10,743 bases of DNA, taken from assembly GCA_964366335.1 (NCBI GenBank), contig CAYITQ010000024.1:1-10743 (forward strand), in the 5' to 3' direction. The notes beneath the pieces are model-generated. The model did not search any database. It saw only the letters and a list, made by a program, of their open reading frames with translations, and had not been told where the DNA came from. This document shows positions 1-6,481 of the stretch, piece by piece (the first letter of the stretch is position 1; each line of letters begins with the position of its first letter). A program made the position numbers and the translations under genes. The stretch comes from JACRNA01 sp964366335. GTDB lineage: Bacteria; Patescibacteriota; Microgenomatia; CAZETR01; Amesbacteraceae.

Positions 1-1293
1 GTCGCCTTCTACCAGATACAATTCGCAAAGTGAAGGATCTTTTTCCTGACAGTCGGCCAGTTTTCCAGGCAGAGTCATACCTTCAAGAGCCCCTTTGCGA
101 AGAACCGCTTCTTTAGCAGCCCGAGCCGCAAGACGGGCCTTTGCGGCTAGTAAAATTTTGGCTACAATTTGCTTGGCGTCGCTTGGGTTTTCTTCAAAAT
201 AGGTATCGAGACCTTCTTTAACAGCAGTTTGGACATAGCCTTGGATTTCGGGATTATTTAATTTAGCTTTGGTTTGAGATTCAAATTGAATAAGTTGGGT
301 GGGCATTTTGATAGAAATTATGGCCGTCAGGCCTTCGCGCATATCTTCACCAGTCATGGCTTCGCCCTCTTTGACGGCCCCGATTTTTTTGGCATAATCA
401 TTGATACACCGGGTCAGAGCCATCCGCAGACCGGTGACATGAGTTCCGCCATCATAAGTAAAGACAGTATTGACAAACGATTGGAGGACTTCGTTATATG
501 AATCGTTATATTGCAAAGCTAATTCAACTTGAGTGCCTTCCACGGTTTTGGTCACAAAGATCGGATCGGTCAAAGTTTTCTTGTCACGGTTTAGATGAGC
601 AACTAGTGATTTGATTCCCCCTTCAAAATAAAATTGGCGGGTGGTTCCGGCCGTTTCATTGGTTACGAAGAAGTGCAATCCAGCCAACAGATAAGCAAAA
701 TTACGGACTGTATTTTCAATGGTTTCATAATTCCACTCGACCGTAGCAAACATAGAGGCGTCCGGCTTGAAACGGATAAAAGTTCCGCTTCCGGCAACAT
801 TTGCAGACATTGGAGAATCGGTTATTTTGACTGGTCCCTGGGGAATACCGATTTTGTAATCTTGAGCATAGACTTTGTTATCTCGTCTGACCTCTGCCCT
901 CATCCATTCGGACAAAGCGTTGGTTACTGATCCGCCCACTCCGTGAAGTCCTCCGGAAACTTTATAAGTTTTTTCATCAAATTTTCCTCCGGCGTGAAGC
1001 TTGGTCAAGACCAATTCCAGACCCGAGACCCCAGATTTGTGTTTGTCTATGGGGATGCCACGCCCCTCATCTTGGACCGACAAAGATCCGTCTTTGTGGA
1101 CGATGATCCAGATTCGCTTACCGAATCCGGCCAAAGCTTCGTCAATAGAATTGGTGATGATTTCGTAAGGCAATTGATGAAGACCTTTGCTATCAGTCGA
1201 GCCGATGTACATGCCGGGACGTTTGCGGACCGGTTCCAACCCTTCCAAAACCTGTATCGCATCCGCCTGATAATCACTTTTCTTTTTCGCCAT
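1..1293 (-). CDS. gyrB: DNA gyrase subunit B (GyrB/ParE family), N-terminal 431 residues, cut by window edge
   Basis: ATPase subunit of a type II topoisomerase that drives DNA strand passage and supercoiling in the cytoplasm. Translation from the ATG at 1293 gives 431 uninterrupted codons to base 1. Visible are the N-terminal PVRKRPGMYIGST motif (about 21-33), the GHKL ATPase residues in EIITNSIDEA (44-53), DEGRGIP (75-81) and GGLHGVG (114-120), then the transducer and the start of TOPRIM, where LCELYLVEGD (422-431) breaks off just before the expected SAGG. The remaining third lies outside the window. The Asp usually found before the Mg-binding Asn (DNSIDEA) is Thr47 here. It starts 4 nt after the delta' gene, so co-transcription is possible, though a -10-like box lies just upstream. 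GyrB and ParE cannot be firmly separated from this part; GyrB is more likely because reduced genomes often keep only gyrase. Confidence 0.95.
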   Translation of the reverse strand, partial: MAKKKSDYQADAIQVLEGLEPVRKRPGMYIGSTDSKGLHQLPYEIITNSIDEALAGFGKRIWIIVHKDGSLSVQDEGRGIPIDKHKSGVSGLELVLTKLHAGGKFDEKTYKVSGGLHGVGGSVTNALSEWMRAEVRRDNKVYAQDYKIGIPQGPVKITDSPMSANVAGSGTFIRFKPDASMFATVEWNYETIENTVRNFAYLLAGLHFFVTNETAGTTRQFYFEGGIKSLVAHLNRDKKTLTDPIFVTKTVEGTQVELALQYNDSYNEVLQSFVNTVFTYDGGTHVTGLRMALTRCINDYAKKIGAVKEGEAMTGEDMREGLTAIISIKMPTQLIQFESQTKAKLNNPEIQGYVQTAVKEGLDTYFEENPSDAKQIVAKILLAAKARLAARAAKEAVLRKGALEGMTLPGKLADCQEKDPSLCELYLVEGD

Positions 1294-1297
1294 TGTC

Positions 1298-1885
1298 TTA
1301 GTATGATAGCAGATTAATTGCTAAATAATCCAGACATAATTTTATATTGCAGTTGGCTTTGAGGTATTTGCGGGTTTTGTTAATAATTTCATATAACGCC
1401 CCCTCTGATCCCCCTCTTAAATTAAGAGGGGGACGTAAGGGGGAGTTATTTATGGAGTCATGGATCCAGTTTTCCACCCCATCCAAAAAACCCAGGGCTT
1501 GCTCGCGGGTGGTGAGGGAGTCGAGATTATACCCGGTTGGGTTGATGGGGGCGATACGGGAGATTGGGGTGATATGGGAAATTTGGACGCGGGATAAAAT
1601 AGTCGGCAGAAGCATATCGGGCTGGTCGGTGACCAGATAAATTTCACTATTGCCCGGTGGTTCTTCCAAGATTTTGAGAAGTGCGTTTTGTGCATAAATA
1701 GTCAAGAGATGAGCATCTTTTAAATAGACGGTGTTGTGAGGAGACTGTATAGGCTTTCTTGACAAAAATGTCTGAATTTGCCTGACCTCGTCTATCCCAA
1801 TCGATTTTTCAGGTGTAATAATCAGAGTATCCGATCCTGAATCCTGAATCCTGAATCCTGAATCCTGAATGATGTACGCCTGCAT
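1298..1885 (-). CDS. holB: Short DNA polymerase III delta'-like (HolB-like) clamp-loader protein without P-loop
   Basis: Predicted clamp-loader component that helps place the sliding clamp on DNA. The 195-residue product has the AAA+ core signature of delta'/DnaX proteins: IDEVRQIQTFLSRKP (about 31-45), LKDAHLLT (55-62), AQNALLKILEEPPGN (65-79) and LLPTILSRVQ (92-101). There is no Walker A motif and the N-terminus is short compared with the usual ~330-residue delta', so ATP binding is not expected; bacterial delta' often does not hydrolyse ATP. I chose the ATG at 1885 because a perfect -10 box lies 7 nt before it and because the family usually begins with a sequence like AYII; an ATG at 1921 would run through the promoter and into pilB. 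Residues ~6-17 come from a 7-bp tandem repeat and ~147-164 from an inverted repeat. It is divergent from pilB and 4 nt upstream of gyrB. Confidence 0.82.
   Translation of the reverse strand: MQAYIIQDSGFRIQDSGSDTLIITPEKSIGIDEVRQIQTFLSRKPIQSPHNTVYLKDAHLLTIYAQNALLKILEEPPGNSEIYLVTDQPDMLLPTILSRVQISHITPISRIAPINPTGYNLDSLTTREQALGFLDGVENWIHDSINNSPLRPPLNLRGGSEGALYEIINKTRKYLKANCNIKLCLDYLAINLLSY
1303..1311 (-). promoter_or_regulatory. Possible extended -10 promoter element for gyrB
   Basis: On the minus strand TGCTATCAT matches an extended -10 (TGnTATnAT). Nine bases separate it from the gyrB ATG, so transcription would begin about 3 nt before the start codon. There is no Shine-Dalgarno sequence in between. 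No good -35 is visible (best TGGATT, 18 bp upstream, 3 of 6 matches). It lies across the last codons and stop of the preceding delta' gene. It is a motif match only. Confidence 0.35.
1395..1447. repeat. Nested inverted repeat (MITE/REP-like) inside the delta' gene
   Basis: The inner palindrome has 12-bp arms (TCCCCCTCTTAA, 1409-1420, and its complement 1422-1433) around one base. An outer pair, AACGCCCCCT (1395-1404) with AGGGGGAGTT (1438-1447), matches except at one position. It is read in frame in the delta' gene as a linker containing PLRPPLNLRGG. I recall PPLNLRGG-type peptides from dispersed repeats in cyanobacterial and CPR genomes; whether this is the same family is not tested here. 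Confidence 0.8.
1834..1868. repeat. Five perfect tandem copies of the 7-mer ATCCTGA
   Basis: ATCCTGA is repeated at 1834, 1841, 1848, 1855 and 1862 without mismatch. On the minus strand the array encodes a 7-residue peptide period (QDSGFRI) in the delta' N-terminus. On the plus strand it covers about -73 to -39 relative to the predicted pilB start. Because the unit is not a multiple of 3, gain or loss of one copy would shift the delta' frame. Confidence 0.95.
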
Positions 1886-1892
1886 AAAATGT

Positions 1893-1900
1893 ATTATAAT
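1893..1900. promoter_or_regulatory. Palindromic -10 box, predicted divergent leaderless promoter (delta' gene / pilB)
   Basis: ATTATAAT is its own reverse complement, so it presents TATAAT on the plus strand (1895-1900) and on the minus strand (1898-1893). The pilB ATG begins 6 nt past the plus box; the delta' ATG begins 7 nt past the minus box. With normal -10 geometry both transcripts start at, or within a base of, their own start codon. No Shine-Dalgarno site could fit in either leader. No clear -35 is seen in either direction. Symmetric -10 elements are a known cause of divergent bacterial transcription. Confidence 0.6.
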
Positions 1901-1906
1901 GGATTT

Positions 1907-3637
1907 ATGAAGCCTGCCCAAGATAAAGACAGTTTCGGAATATTAGAAGTCTTGCTTTCAAATCACAAGATAGACAAAGTCGCTTTTGAAGAAGCCAAAA
2001 AGACTTTTGTCAAGTCTGGTACTGATCCATTGAAATATCTTTTGGATAAAAAGATAATAGTAGACGAAGATGTCGTCAAGTCCAAAGCCATTTATTACAA
2101 TATTGGTTTTGTGTCACTCAAAGAAAAAGCTACTTCCCCTGTAGCTTTAGGGTATATAGATAAAGCGACAGCAACCCGTCTGATGCTCATTCCTTTTGAA
2201 TACGATTCCCCGGCCCGGGAATTGCATCTGGCCATGAACAATCCGATGGACCTGTCCGCAATTGAATTTCTGGAAAAGAAATTGGGTGTCAAAATCAAAC
2301 CCTTTGCCGCAACCAGAGCTGATATCCAAAGCGGCTTGAATAATTTGTACGAACAAAGTTTGTCCGGTGAAGTTTCAGCAGCCCTCAAGGAAGTAGGCGG
2401 TGCAAGCACTCCGGAAGTCAAAACCATTGATATCCGCAAGGTCGGTGAATATATCAAAGAAGCCCCGATTGCCAAGATAGTGACGACCATATTGGAATTT
2501 GCGGCCAAATCGCGGGCCTCTGATGTTCATATCGAGCCATTAGAACTTCGGACCCGGGTGCGTTACCGGATAGATGGAATATTACACGAAAAGTTGGTAT
2601 TGCCCAAAACCATTCACGATTCGCTGGTTTCGAGAATTAAGATTTTGGCTGATCTGAAAATTGATGAAAAACGCGTTCCCCAAGATGGCCGGTTTAATTT
2701 TTCTATAGATGAAGAACAGGTCGATCTTCGGGTGTCTACTCTGCCGACGGTCCATGGTGAAAAAGTGGTCATGCGTTTATTAAAAAAGACCAATGATGTT
2801 CCTTCACTTCCTGAATTGGGTTTGCGGGGACGGGCCCTAAAGAATCTGGAAGAAGCTATATTACGGCCGCACGGGATTATTTTGGTAACGGGACCCACAG
2901 GCTCAGGAAAAACGACAACCCTGTATTCGGTTTTATCAAAGATAAATACACCTAAAGTAAATATAGTGACACTTGAAGACCCGGTTGAATATCAAATCCC
3001 CGGAGTCAATCAGGTCCAGGTAAATCCCCAGGCGGGTCTGACTTTTGCTTCAGGCTTGCGGTCTTTCTTGCGCCAGGATCCGAATGTGGTCATGGTCGGA
3101 GAAATCCGCGACGAAGAAACAGCGGAACTGGCAGTCCAAGCCTCGCTTACCGGACATTTGGTATTTTCGACGCTTCACACCAGTAGTGCCGCCGGGGCCT
3201 TGCCCAGAATGTTGGACATGAAAGCGGAGCCCTATTTATTGGCTTCGACAATTACCGCCATCGTAGCCCAAAGAGTGGGGCGGCAAATTTGTAAATATTG
3301 CAAAACTTTGTATGTTCCGACACCCGAGGTCGTAGACGATATTAGGCAAGTCCTGGGTGAATTGTGGAACAAAGATCTTGATAATAAACTGGAACTACAA
3401 AAAGGTGTAGGCTGTCCGCAATGTGGCAATACGGGATTTTTGGGTAGAATTGGAATCTTTGAAGTCTTACCGATTACCGAAAAAATCGGCCGACTGATTC
3501 TGGAGCGTCAACCGGATTCAATCATTGAAAAACAAGCAATATTAGAAGGAATGATTACCATGAAACAAGACGGTTATTTGAAGGTGGTAGAGGGAATAAC
3601 CACCCTGGAAGAAATTATCCGGGTGGCCCAAGAGTAG
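1907..3637 (+). CDS. pilB: Type IV pilus extension ATPase PilB (GspE family)
   Basis: Cytoplasmic hexameric ATPase that powers pilus polymerisation through PilC. The 576-residue product has an N-terminal MshEN/T2SSE_N-type domain (about 1-145) and a GspE ATPase core. Visible are Walker A GPTGSGKT (329-336), the Asp box LEDPVEY (356-362), Walker B VVMVGE (394-399, Glu399) and the His box GHLVFSTLHT (416-425). A tetracysteine metal site, C462-x2-C465 and C503-x2-C506, is typical of PilB/GspE and absent from PilT. I start it at the ATG at 1907 rather than the in-frame ATG at 1889, since the latter lies upstream of the -10 box and the family begins near the KDSFGILEVL region. First gene of the pilus operon; pilT follows after one base. 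Length is normal for the family. Confidence 0.96.
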   Translation: MKPAQDKDSFGILEVLLSNHKIDKVAFEEAKKTFVKSGTDPLKYLLDKKIIVDEDVVKSKAIYYNIGFVSLKEKATSPVALGYIDKATATRLMLIPFEYDSPARELHLAMNNPMDLSAIEFLEKKLGVKIKPFAATRADIQSGLNNLYEQSLSGEVSAALKEVGGASTPEVKTIDIRKVGEYIKEAPIAKIVTTILEFAAKSRASDVHIEPLELRTRVRYRIDGILHEKLVLPKTIHDSLVSRIKILADLKIDEKRVPQDGRFNFSIDEEQVDLRVSTLPTVHGEKVVMRLLKKTNDVPSLPELGLRGRALKNLEEAILRPHGIILVTGPTGSGKTTTLYSVLSKINTPKVNIVTLEDPVEYQIPGVNQVQVNPQAGLTFASGLRSFLRQDPNVVMVGEIRDEETAELAVQASLTGHLVFSTLHTSSAAGALPRMLDMKAEPYLLASTITAIVAQRVGRQICKYCKTLYVPTPEVVDDIRQVLGELWNKDLDNKLELQKGVGCPQCGNTGFLGRIGIFEVLPITEKIGRLILERQPDSIIEKQAILEGMITMKQDGYLKVVEGITTLEEIIRVAQE

Positions 3638-3638
3638 T

Positions 3639-4676
3639 ATGACAATCCAACAACTTCTACACTACACTATTGAAAATAAGGCATCAGATTTGCATTTGGT
3701 GGTTGGTTCTCCGCCCATGATCAGACTTGACGGAGATTTGATTGCGGTTGCGGGTGAAGAAGTATTAAATCCGATGGCGACAGAACAGTTGTTGACAGGT
3801 GTCATGAATACCGAATTAAGACAAGTATTCGGTGTGAATAAGGAAGCAGATTTTTCATTCACATTGGAAGACGGAGGCCGGTTTCGGGTCAATGCCTATT
3901 GCCAAAAAAATACCCAAGCTGCCAGCTTCAGACTTATTCCTTCAAATATTCCGACCATTGATACTTTGGGATTACCGGCAGTTTGTCACCAAATAGTAAG
4001 TGCCAAACAGGGATTTGTCCTGGTCACCGGTCCCACCGGGCATGGAAAATCTACATCCCTTGCAGCAATTATTGAAGAAATAAATCAAACCAGACCGGTG
4101 CATATAATCACTATTGAAGATCCGGTGGAATATATTTATTCTTCTGCCCGCGCCATAGTTTCCCAGCGCGAGATGAGAAGTGATACTCACTCTTGGGATA
4201 TCGCTCTTCGTTCTATTCTGCGGGAAGATCCGGATGTGGTTTTGATTGGTGAAATGCGTGATTTTGAGACTATTTCTCTGGCTCTGACCATTGCCGAAAC
4301 GGGTCATTTAGTCTTTGCTACTCTACACACCAATTCCGCCTCGCAAACAGTGGATAGAATAATTGATGTTTTTCCCGAAAGTCAGCAGGCCCAAGCCAGA
4401 ATGCAATTGTCAGCATGTCTCGAAGTCGTCTTATCACAACGTCTGATTCCCAAAGTTGGTGGTGGTCGGGTTGCGGCTTTTGAAGTCATGAAAGCGACAT
4501 CAGCAATTAGAACAGCTATCCGCGAATCCCGGACTCATATGCTGGACAATATTATTATGACATCGAGTGAGTATGGCATGTCAACACTAGAATCATCTTT
4601 GGCTGGCTTAATAAAACAAGGATTAATTACCCGGGAAACCGCCGAGAGTTATGCCATGCGGACTCTTAAAATATGA
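3639..4676 (+). CDS. pilT: Type IV pilus retraction ATPase PilT
   Basis: Cytoplasmic hexameric ATPase that depolymerises the pilus for twitching, surface attachment or DNA uptake. The 345-residue protein has the PilT layout: an N-terminal PAS-like domain beginning with KASDLHLVVGSPP (14-26), Walker A GPTGHGKST (131-139), the Asp box IEDPVEY (159-165), Walker B VVLIGE (200-205), the His box GHLVFATLHT (222-231) and AIRTAIRE (289-296), which matches the AIRNLIRE retraction motif. It lacks the PilB zinc site and long N-terminal domain, which separates it from PilB. It begins one base after the pilB stop, with no obvious ribosome-binding site, and its stop overlaps the pilC start as ATGA, so translational coupling is likely. 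A dedicated retraction motor suggests dynamic pili. Confidence 0.95.
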   Translation: MTIQQLLHYTIENKASDLHLVVGSPPMIRLDGDLIAVAGEEVLNPMATEQLLTGVMNTELRQVFGVNKEADFSFTLEDGGRFRVNAYCQKNTQAASFRLIPSNIPTIDTLGLPAVCHQIVSAKQGFVLVTGPTGHGKSTSLAAIIEEINQTRPVHIITIEDPVEYIYSSARAIVSQREMRSDTHSWDIALRSILREDPDVVLIGEMRDFETISLALTIAETGHLVFATLHTNSASQTVDRIIDVFPESQQAQARMQLSACLEVVLSQRLIPKVGGGRVAAFEVMKATSAIRTAIRESRTHMLDNIIMTSSEYGMSTLESSLAGLIKQGLITRETAESYAMRTLKI

Positions 4677-5875
4677 AATTTTCATATAAAGCCCGTGATT
4701 TGCAAGGGACAATTATCAAAGGGTTTGTGGATGCCTCTGATGTCGCCCACGCTCAATCGTCGGTATCTGCCCAGAAATTAATCCCCATTGATATAGCGGA
4801 GGTAAAACCGGGACTGGACTTAGATAAGTTTATTTCAAAACTCAAGGGGGTGTCTGATGATGAATTGGCGGCTTTTACCAGGCAAATGGCGACCATGTTA
4901 AACGCCGGATTACCGCTGACCGACGCCCTAAATTTACTAAAGCTTCAGTCCACTCCCCTATTTGGTGAAATAGTAGGAAAAATATTAGATGACGTCCAGG
5001 CAGGAACTGCACTCTCAACTGCTCTGTCCAAACATCCGAAAGTGTTTAACAAAGTCTATATAGCATTAGTAAAAGCCGGTGAATCAGCAGGTGTCATGGA
5101 GACAATTCTCAACAGGTTGGCGGACAATCTGGAAAAAGGCCGGGATTTCGCCGGAAAAGTAAAAGGAGCATTGGTCTATCCGGTAATTGTTTTTATCGGC
5201 ATGATTGGGGTCATGGTTCTGATGATGGTTGTGGTAGTTCCCAAGCTGACCGGATTATACAAAGAATTCGGATCTAAATTACCGATGCCTACCCAAATAC
5301 TAATAGCGATGTCTGATTTTTCGGTTAAATATTGGTGGTTGGCACTAATAATTTGCGTAGTGGCTTATTTGTCATTCAAAAAATATCTCGCAACTCCCAT
5401 CGGTCGTAAATGGTGGGATGGAATTGCTTATAAAATACCGGTTATGGGTCCAATGCAGAACATGATAATGTTGACCGAAATGACCAGAACTTTGGCCCTT
5501 TTGGTGGGAGCTGGAGTCTCGATTGTTGAAGCCTTGCAAGTGGTTTCGGCGGCCACAGGAAATGTAATTATTGAGTCAGAACTTAGGCGGATAATTTCCA
5601 AAGTGGAAAAAGGTTTTCCCCTGTCAGTCAGTTTTGCCGAGTCAGAAAGCTTTATTCCGATAATCGGGCAAATGGTGGCTGTTGGTGAAGAGACGGGGAA
5701 GCTCGATGATGTCCTGGGTAAACTCTCACATTATTTTGAAAGTAATTCTGAAAGTGCTGTCAAAGGGTTGACAACTGCCATCGAGCCATTAATAATCATC
5801 CTACTGGGTGTCGGTGTAGGTTTTCTTATTTTTACCATTGTCATGCCAATTTACAATTTAACTAGTCAATTTTAA
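4673..5875 (+). CDS. pilC: Type IV pilus inner-membrane platform protein PilC (GspF family)
   Basis: Integral membrane platform that links the PilB/PilT motors to pilin subunits. The 400-residue protein has the usual duplicated GspF architecture: a cytoplasmic bundle from about 66 (ELAAFTRQMATMLNAGLPL) to the first membrane segment (about 168-190), a second segment (about 220-236), then a second bundle (about 266-365, TEMTRTLALLVGAGVSI) and the last membrane segment (about 370-393). ALVKAGESAG (131-140) and MVAVGEETGKL (334-344) are the matching conserved motifs in the two halves. The start overlaps the pilT stop in ATGA. A hairpin-forming stretch separates it from the pilin gene, the largest non-coding gap inside the operon. 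Confidence 0.95.
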   Translation: MKFSYKARDLQGTIIKGFVDASDVAHAQSSVSAQKLIPIDIAEVKPGLDLDKFISKLKGVSDDELAAFTRQMATMLNAGLPLTDALNLLKLQSTPLFGEIVGKILDDVQAGTALSTALSKHPKVFNKVYIALVKAGESAGVMETILNRLADNLEKGRDFAGKVKGALVYPVIVFIGMIGVMVLMMVVVVPKLTGLYKEFGSKLPMPTQILIAMSDFSVKYWWLALIICVVAYLSFKKYLATPIGRKWWDGIAYKIPVMGPMQNMIMLTEMTRTLALLVGAGVSIVEALQVVSAATGNVIIESELRRIISKVEKGFPLSVSFAESESFIPIIGQMVAVGEETGKLDDVLGKLSHYFESNSESAVKGLTTAIEPLIIILLGVGVGFLIFTIVMPIYNLTSQF

Positions 5876-5881
5876 AAAACC

Positions 5882-5921
5882 CGCCTTCTCCCGACTCGAT
5901 CGGGATTCGGCGAGGCGAAGG
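5882..5921. repeat. Hairpin-forming element between pilC and the major-pilin candidate
   Basis: TCCCGA (5889-5894) and TCGGGA (5900-5905) form a 6-bp stem around a 5-base loop. CCTTC (5884-5888) can pair with GAAGG (5917-5921), closing a larger structure; an alternative outer stem is CGCCT (5882-5886) with AGGCG (5913-5917). No U-tract follows, so it is not a standard Rho-independent terminator. The outer 3' arm overlaps the pilin ribosome-binding site. It may be another copy of a dispersed repeat, an mRNA processing or stability element, or both. Confidence 0.6.
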
Positions 5922-5927
5922 GGGTGA
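5919..5927 (+). promoter_or_regulatory. Strong Shine-Dalgarno site for the major-pilin candidate
   Basis: AGGGGGTGA matches 8 of 9 bases of the ideal AGGAGGTGA. Eight bases separate its end from the ATG at 5936. Together with the position of the prepilin leader this favours the ATG at 5936 over the in-frame GTG at 5924, which lies inside the site. It is among the best ribosome-binding sites in the operon, in keeping with a highly made subunit. Confidence 0.65.
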
Positions 5928-5935
5928 AATATTTA

Positions 5936-6481
5936 ATGAAAATATTTAAATTCAAAAAAGCCGTGCCCGCCGGCAGGCAGGGATTTACACTTATAGAACT
6001 TTTGGTGGTCATTTCTGTCATCGCCGTTCTGGCCGTGGCCGTCTTGTCCTCCATCAATCCGGTTGAACAAATCAACAAAGCCAAAGACACGGCATCAAAA
6101 TCTGACGCATCGGAAGCCCTAAACGCTGTCGAACGGTATTACGCTACCTTTGGTTGTTATCCTTGGGAAGCGACTGTAGGGGCAAGTCCAAACAAAAAAT
6201 GTGTTTCTCCGTATACCTATGTTGTACAAGGGACATCTGCGATTGGTCTTCTAAACACGACAATCCTACAGGAACTTTTGGACAAAGCCGAGATTAAAGT
6301 TCAATTGCAAACCCGTTTAGCTCTACAGACTGATGCAGCCAAGAAAAATCAACTAATACTGACCAGTGATACCAATCAGCTGACGCATATTTGTTTCTTG
6401 GCTTCGTCAAAAACTTTTGTAGCCACAGCTAACGGTGTTGCCGATGGTACAGCAGGAACGACTCATGTCTGTGTGCCATGA
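5936..6481 (+). CDS. pilA: Type IV prepilin, likely major pilin (PilA-like)
   Basis: Pilus subunit precursor. From the ATG at 5936 it has 181 residues: a 16-residue basic leader ending KAVPAGRQG, then the class III cleavage motif G16^FTLIE with Glu21 at +5, and a hydrophobic helix FTLIELLVVISVIAVLAVAV that acts as membrane anchor and packing stem. The C-terminal domain is soluble with several cysteines (for example in FGCYPWE, KKCVSPY, HICFLAS and HVCVP), so one or two disulfides are possible. The predicted mature protein is 165 residues. It has its own strong ribosome-binding site and an upstream hairpin, and directly precedes pilD; this context suggests the major pilin, though expression is not shown. 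Part of the leader is encoded by a palindromic repeat. Its TGA stop overlaps the pilD start (ATGA). Confidence 0.9.
   Translation: MKIFKFKKAVPAGRQGFTLIELLVVISVIAVLAVAVLSSINPVEQINKAKDTASKSDASEALNAVERYYATFGCYPWEATVGASPNKKCVSPYTYVVQGTSAIGLLNTTILQELLDKAEIKVQLQTRLALQTDAAKKNQLILTSDTNQLTHICFLASSKTFVATANGVADGTAGTTHVCVP
5961..5982. repeat. Near-palindromic 22-bp repeat inside the pilin leader codons
   Basis: TGCCCGCC (5964-5971) faces GGCAGGCA (5972-5979) around a perfect GCCGGC core. The whole 22 bp departs from a perfect palindrome at two positions, both in the left arm. It is read in frame as VPAGRQG, ending at the Gly of the cleavage site. From memory, PAGRQ peptides are a common signature of this palindrome in CPR genomes; a search would be needed to confirm the family. 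Confidence 0.8.

Noticed and set aside
943..1317. Plus-strand open frame of 124 codons opposite gyrB
   Set aside because: Antisense shadow of a well-conserved gyrB; no ribosome-binding site or recognisable protein features.
1834..1868. CRISPR-like array
   Set aside because: The 7-bp units abut with no spacers, so it is a simple tandem repeat.
1889..1906. Upstream in-frame ATG for pilB adding MYYNGF
   Set aside because: It lies before and across the TATAAT box and adds residues not typical of PilB; the ATG at 1907 fits both promoter and family start.
1886..1921. Upstream in-frame ATG for the delta' gene adding 12 residues
   Set aside because: It would place the start inside pilB and upstream of its own -10 box; the ATG at 1885 gives the usual family start.
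5876..5924. Rho-independent terminator after pilC
   Set aside because: The hairpin is followed by GAAGGGGGTG, not a T-run, and the pilin ribosome-binding site follows directly.
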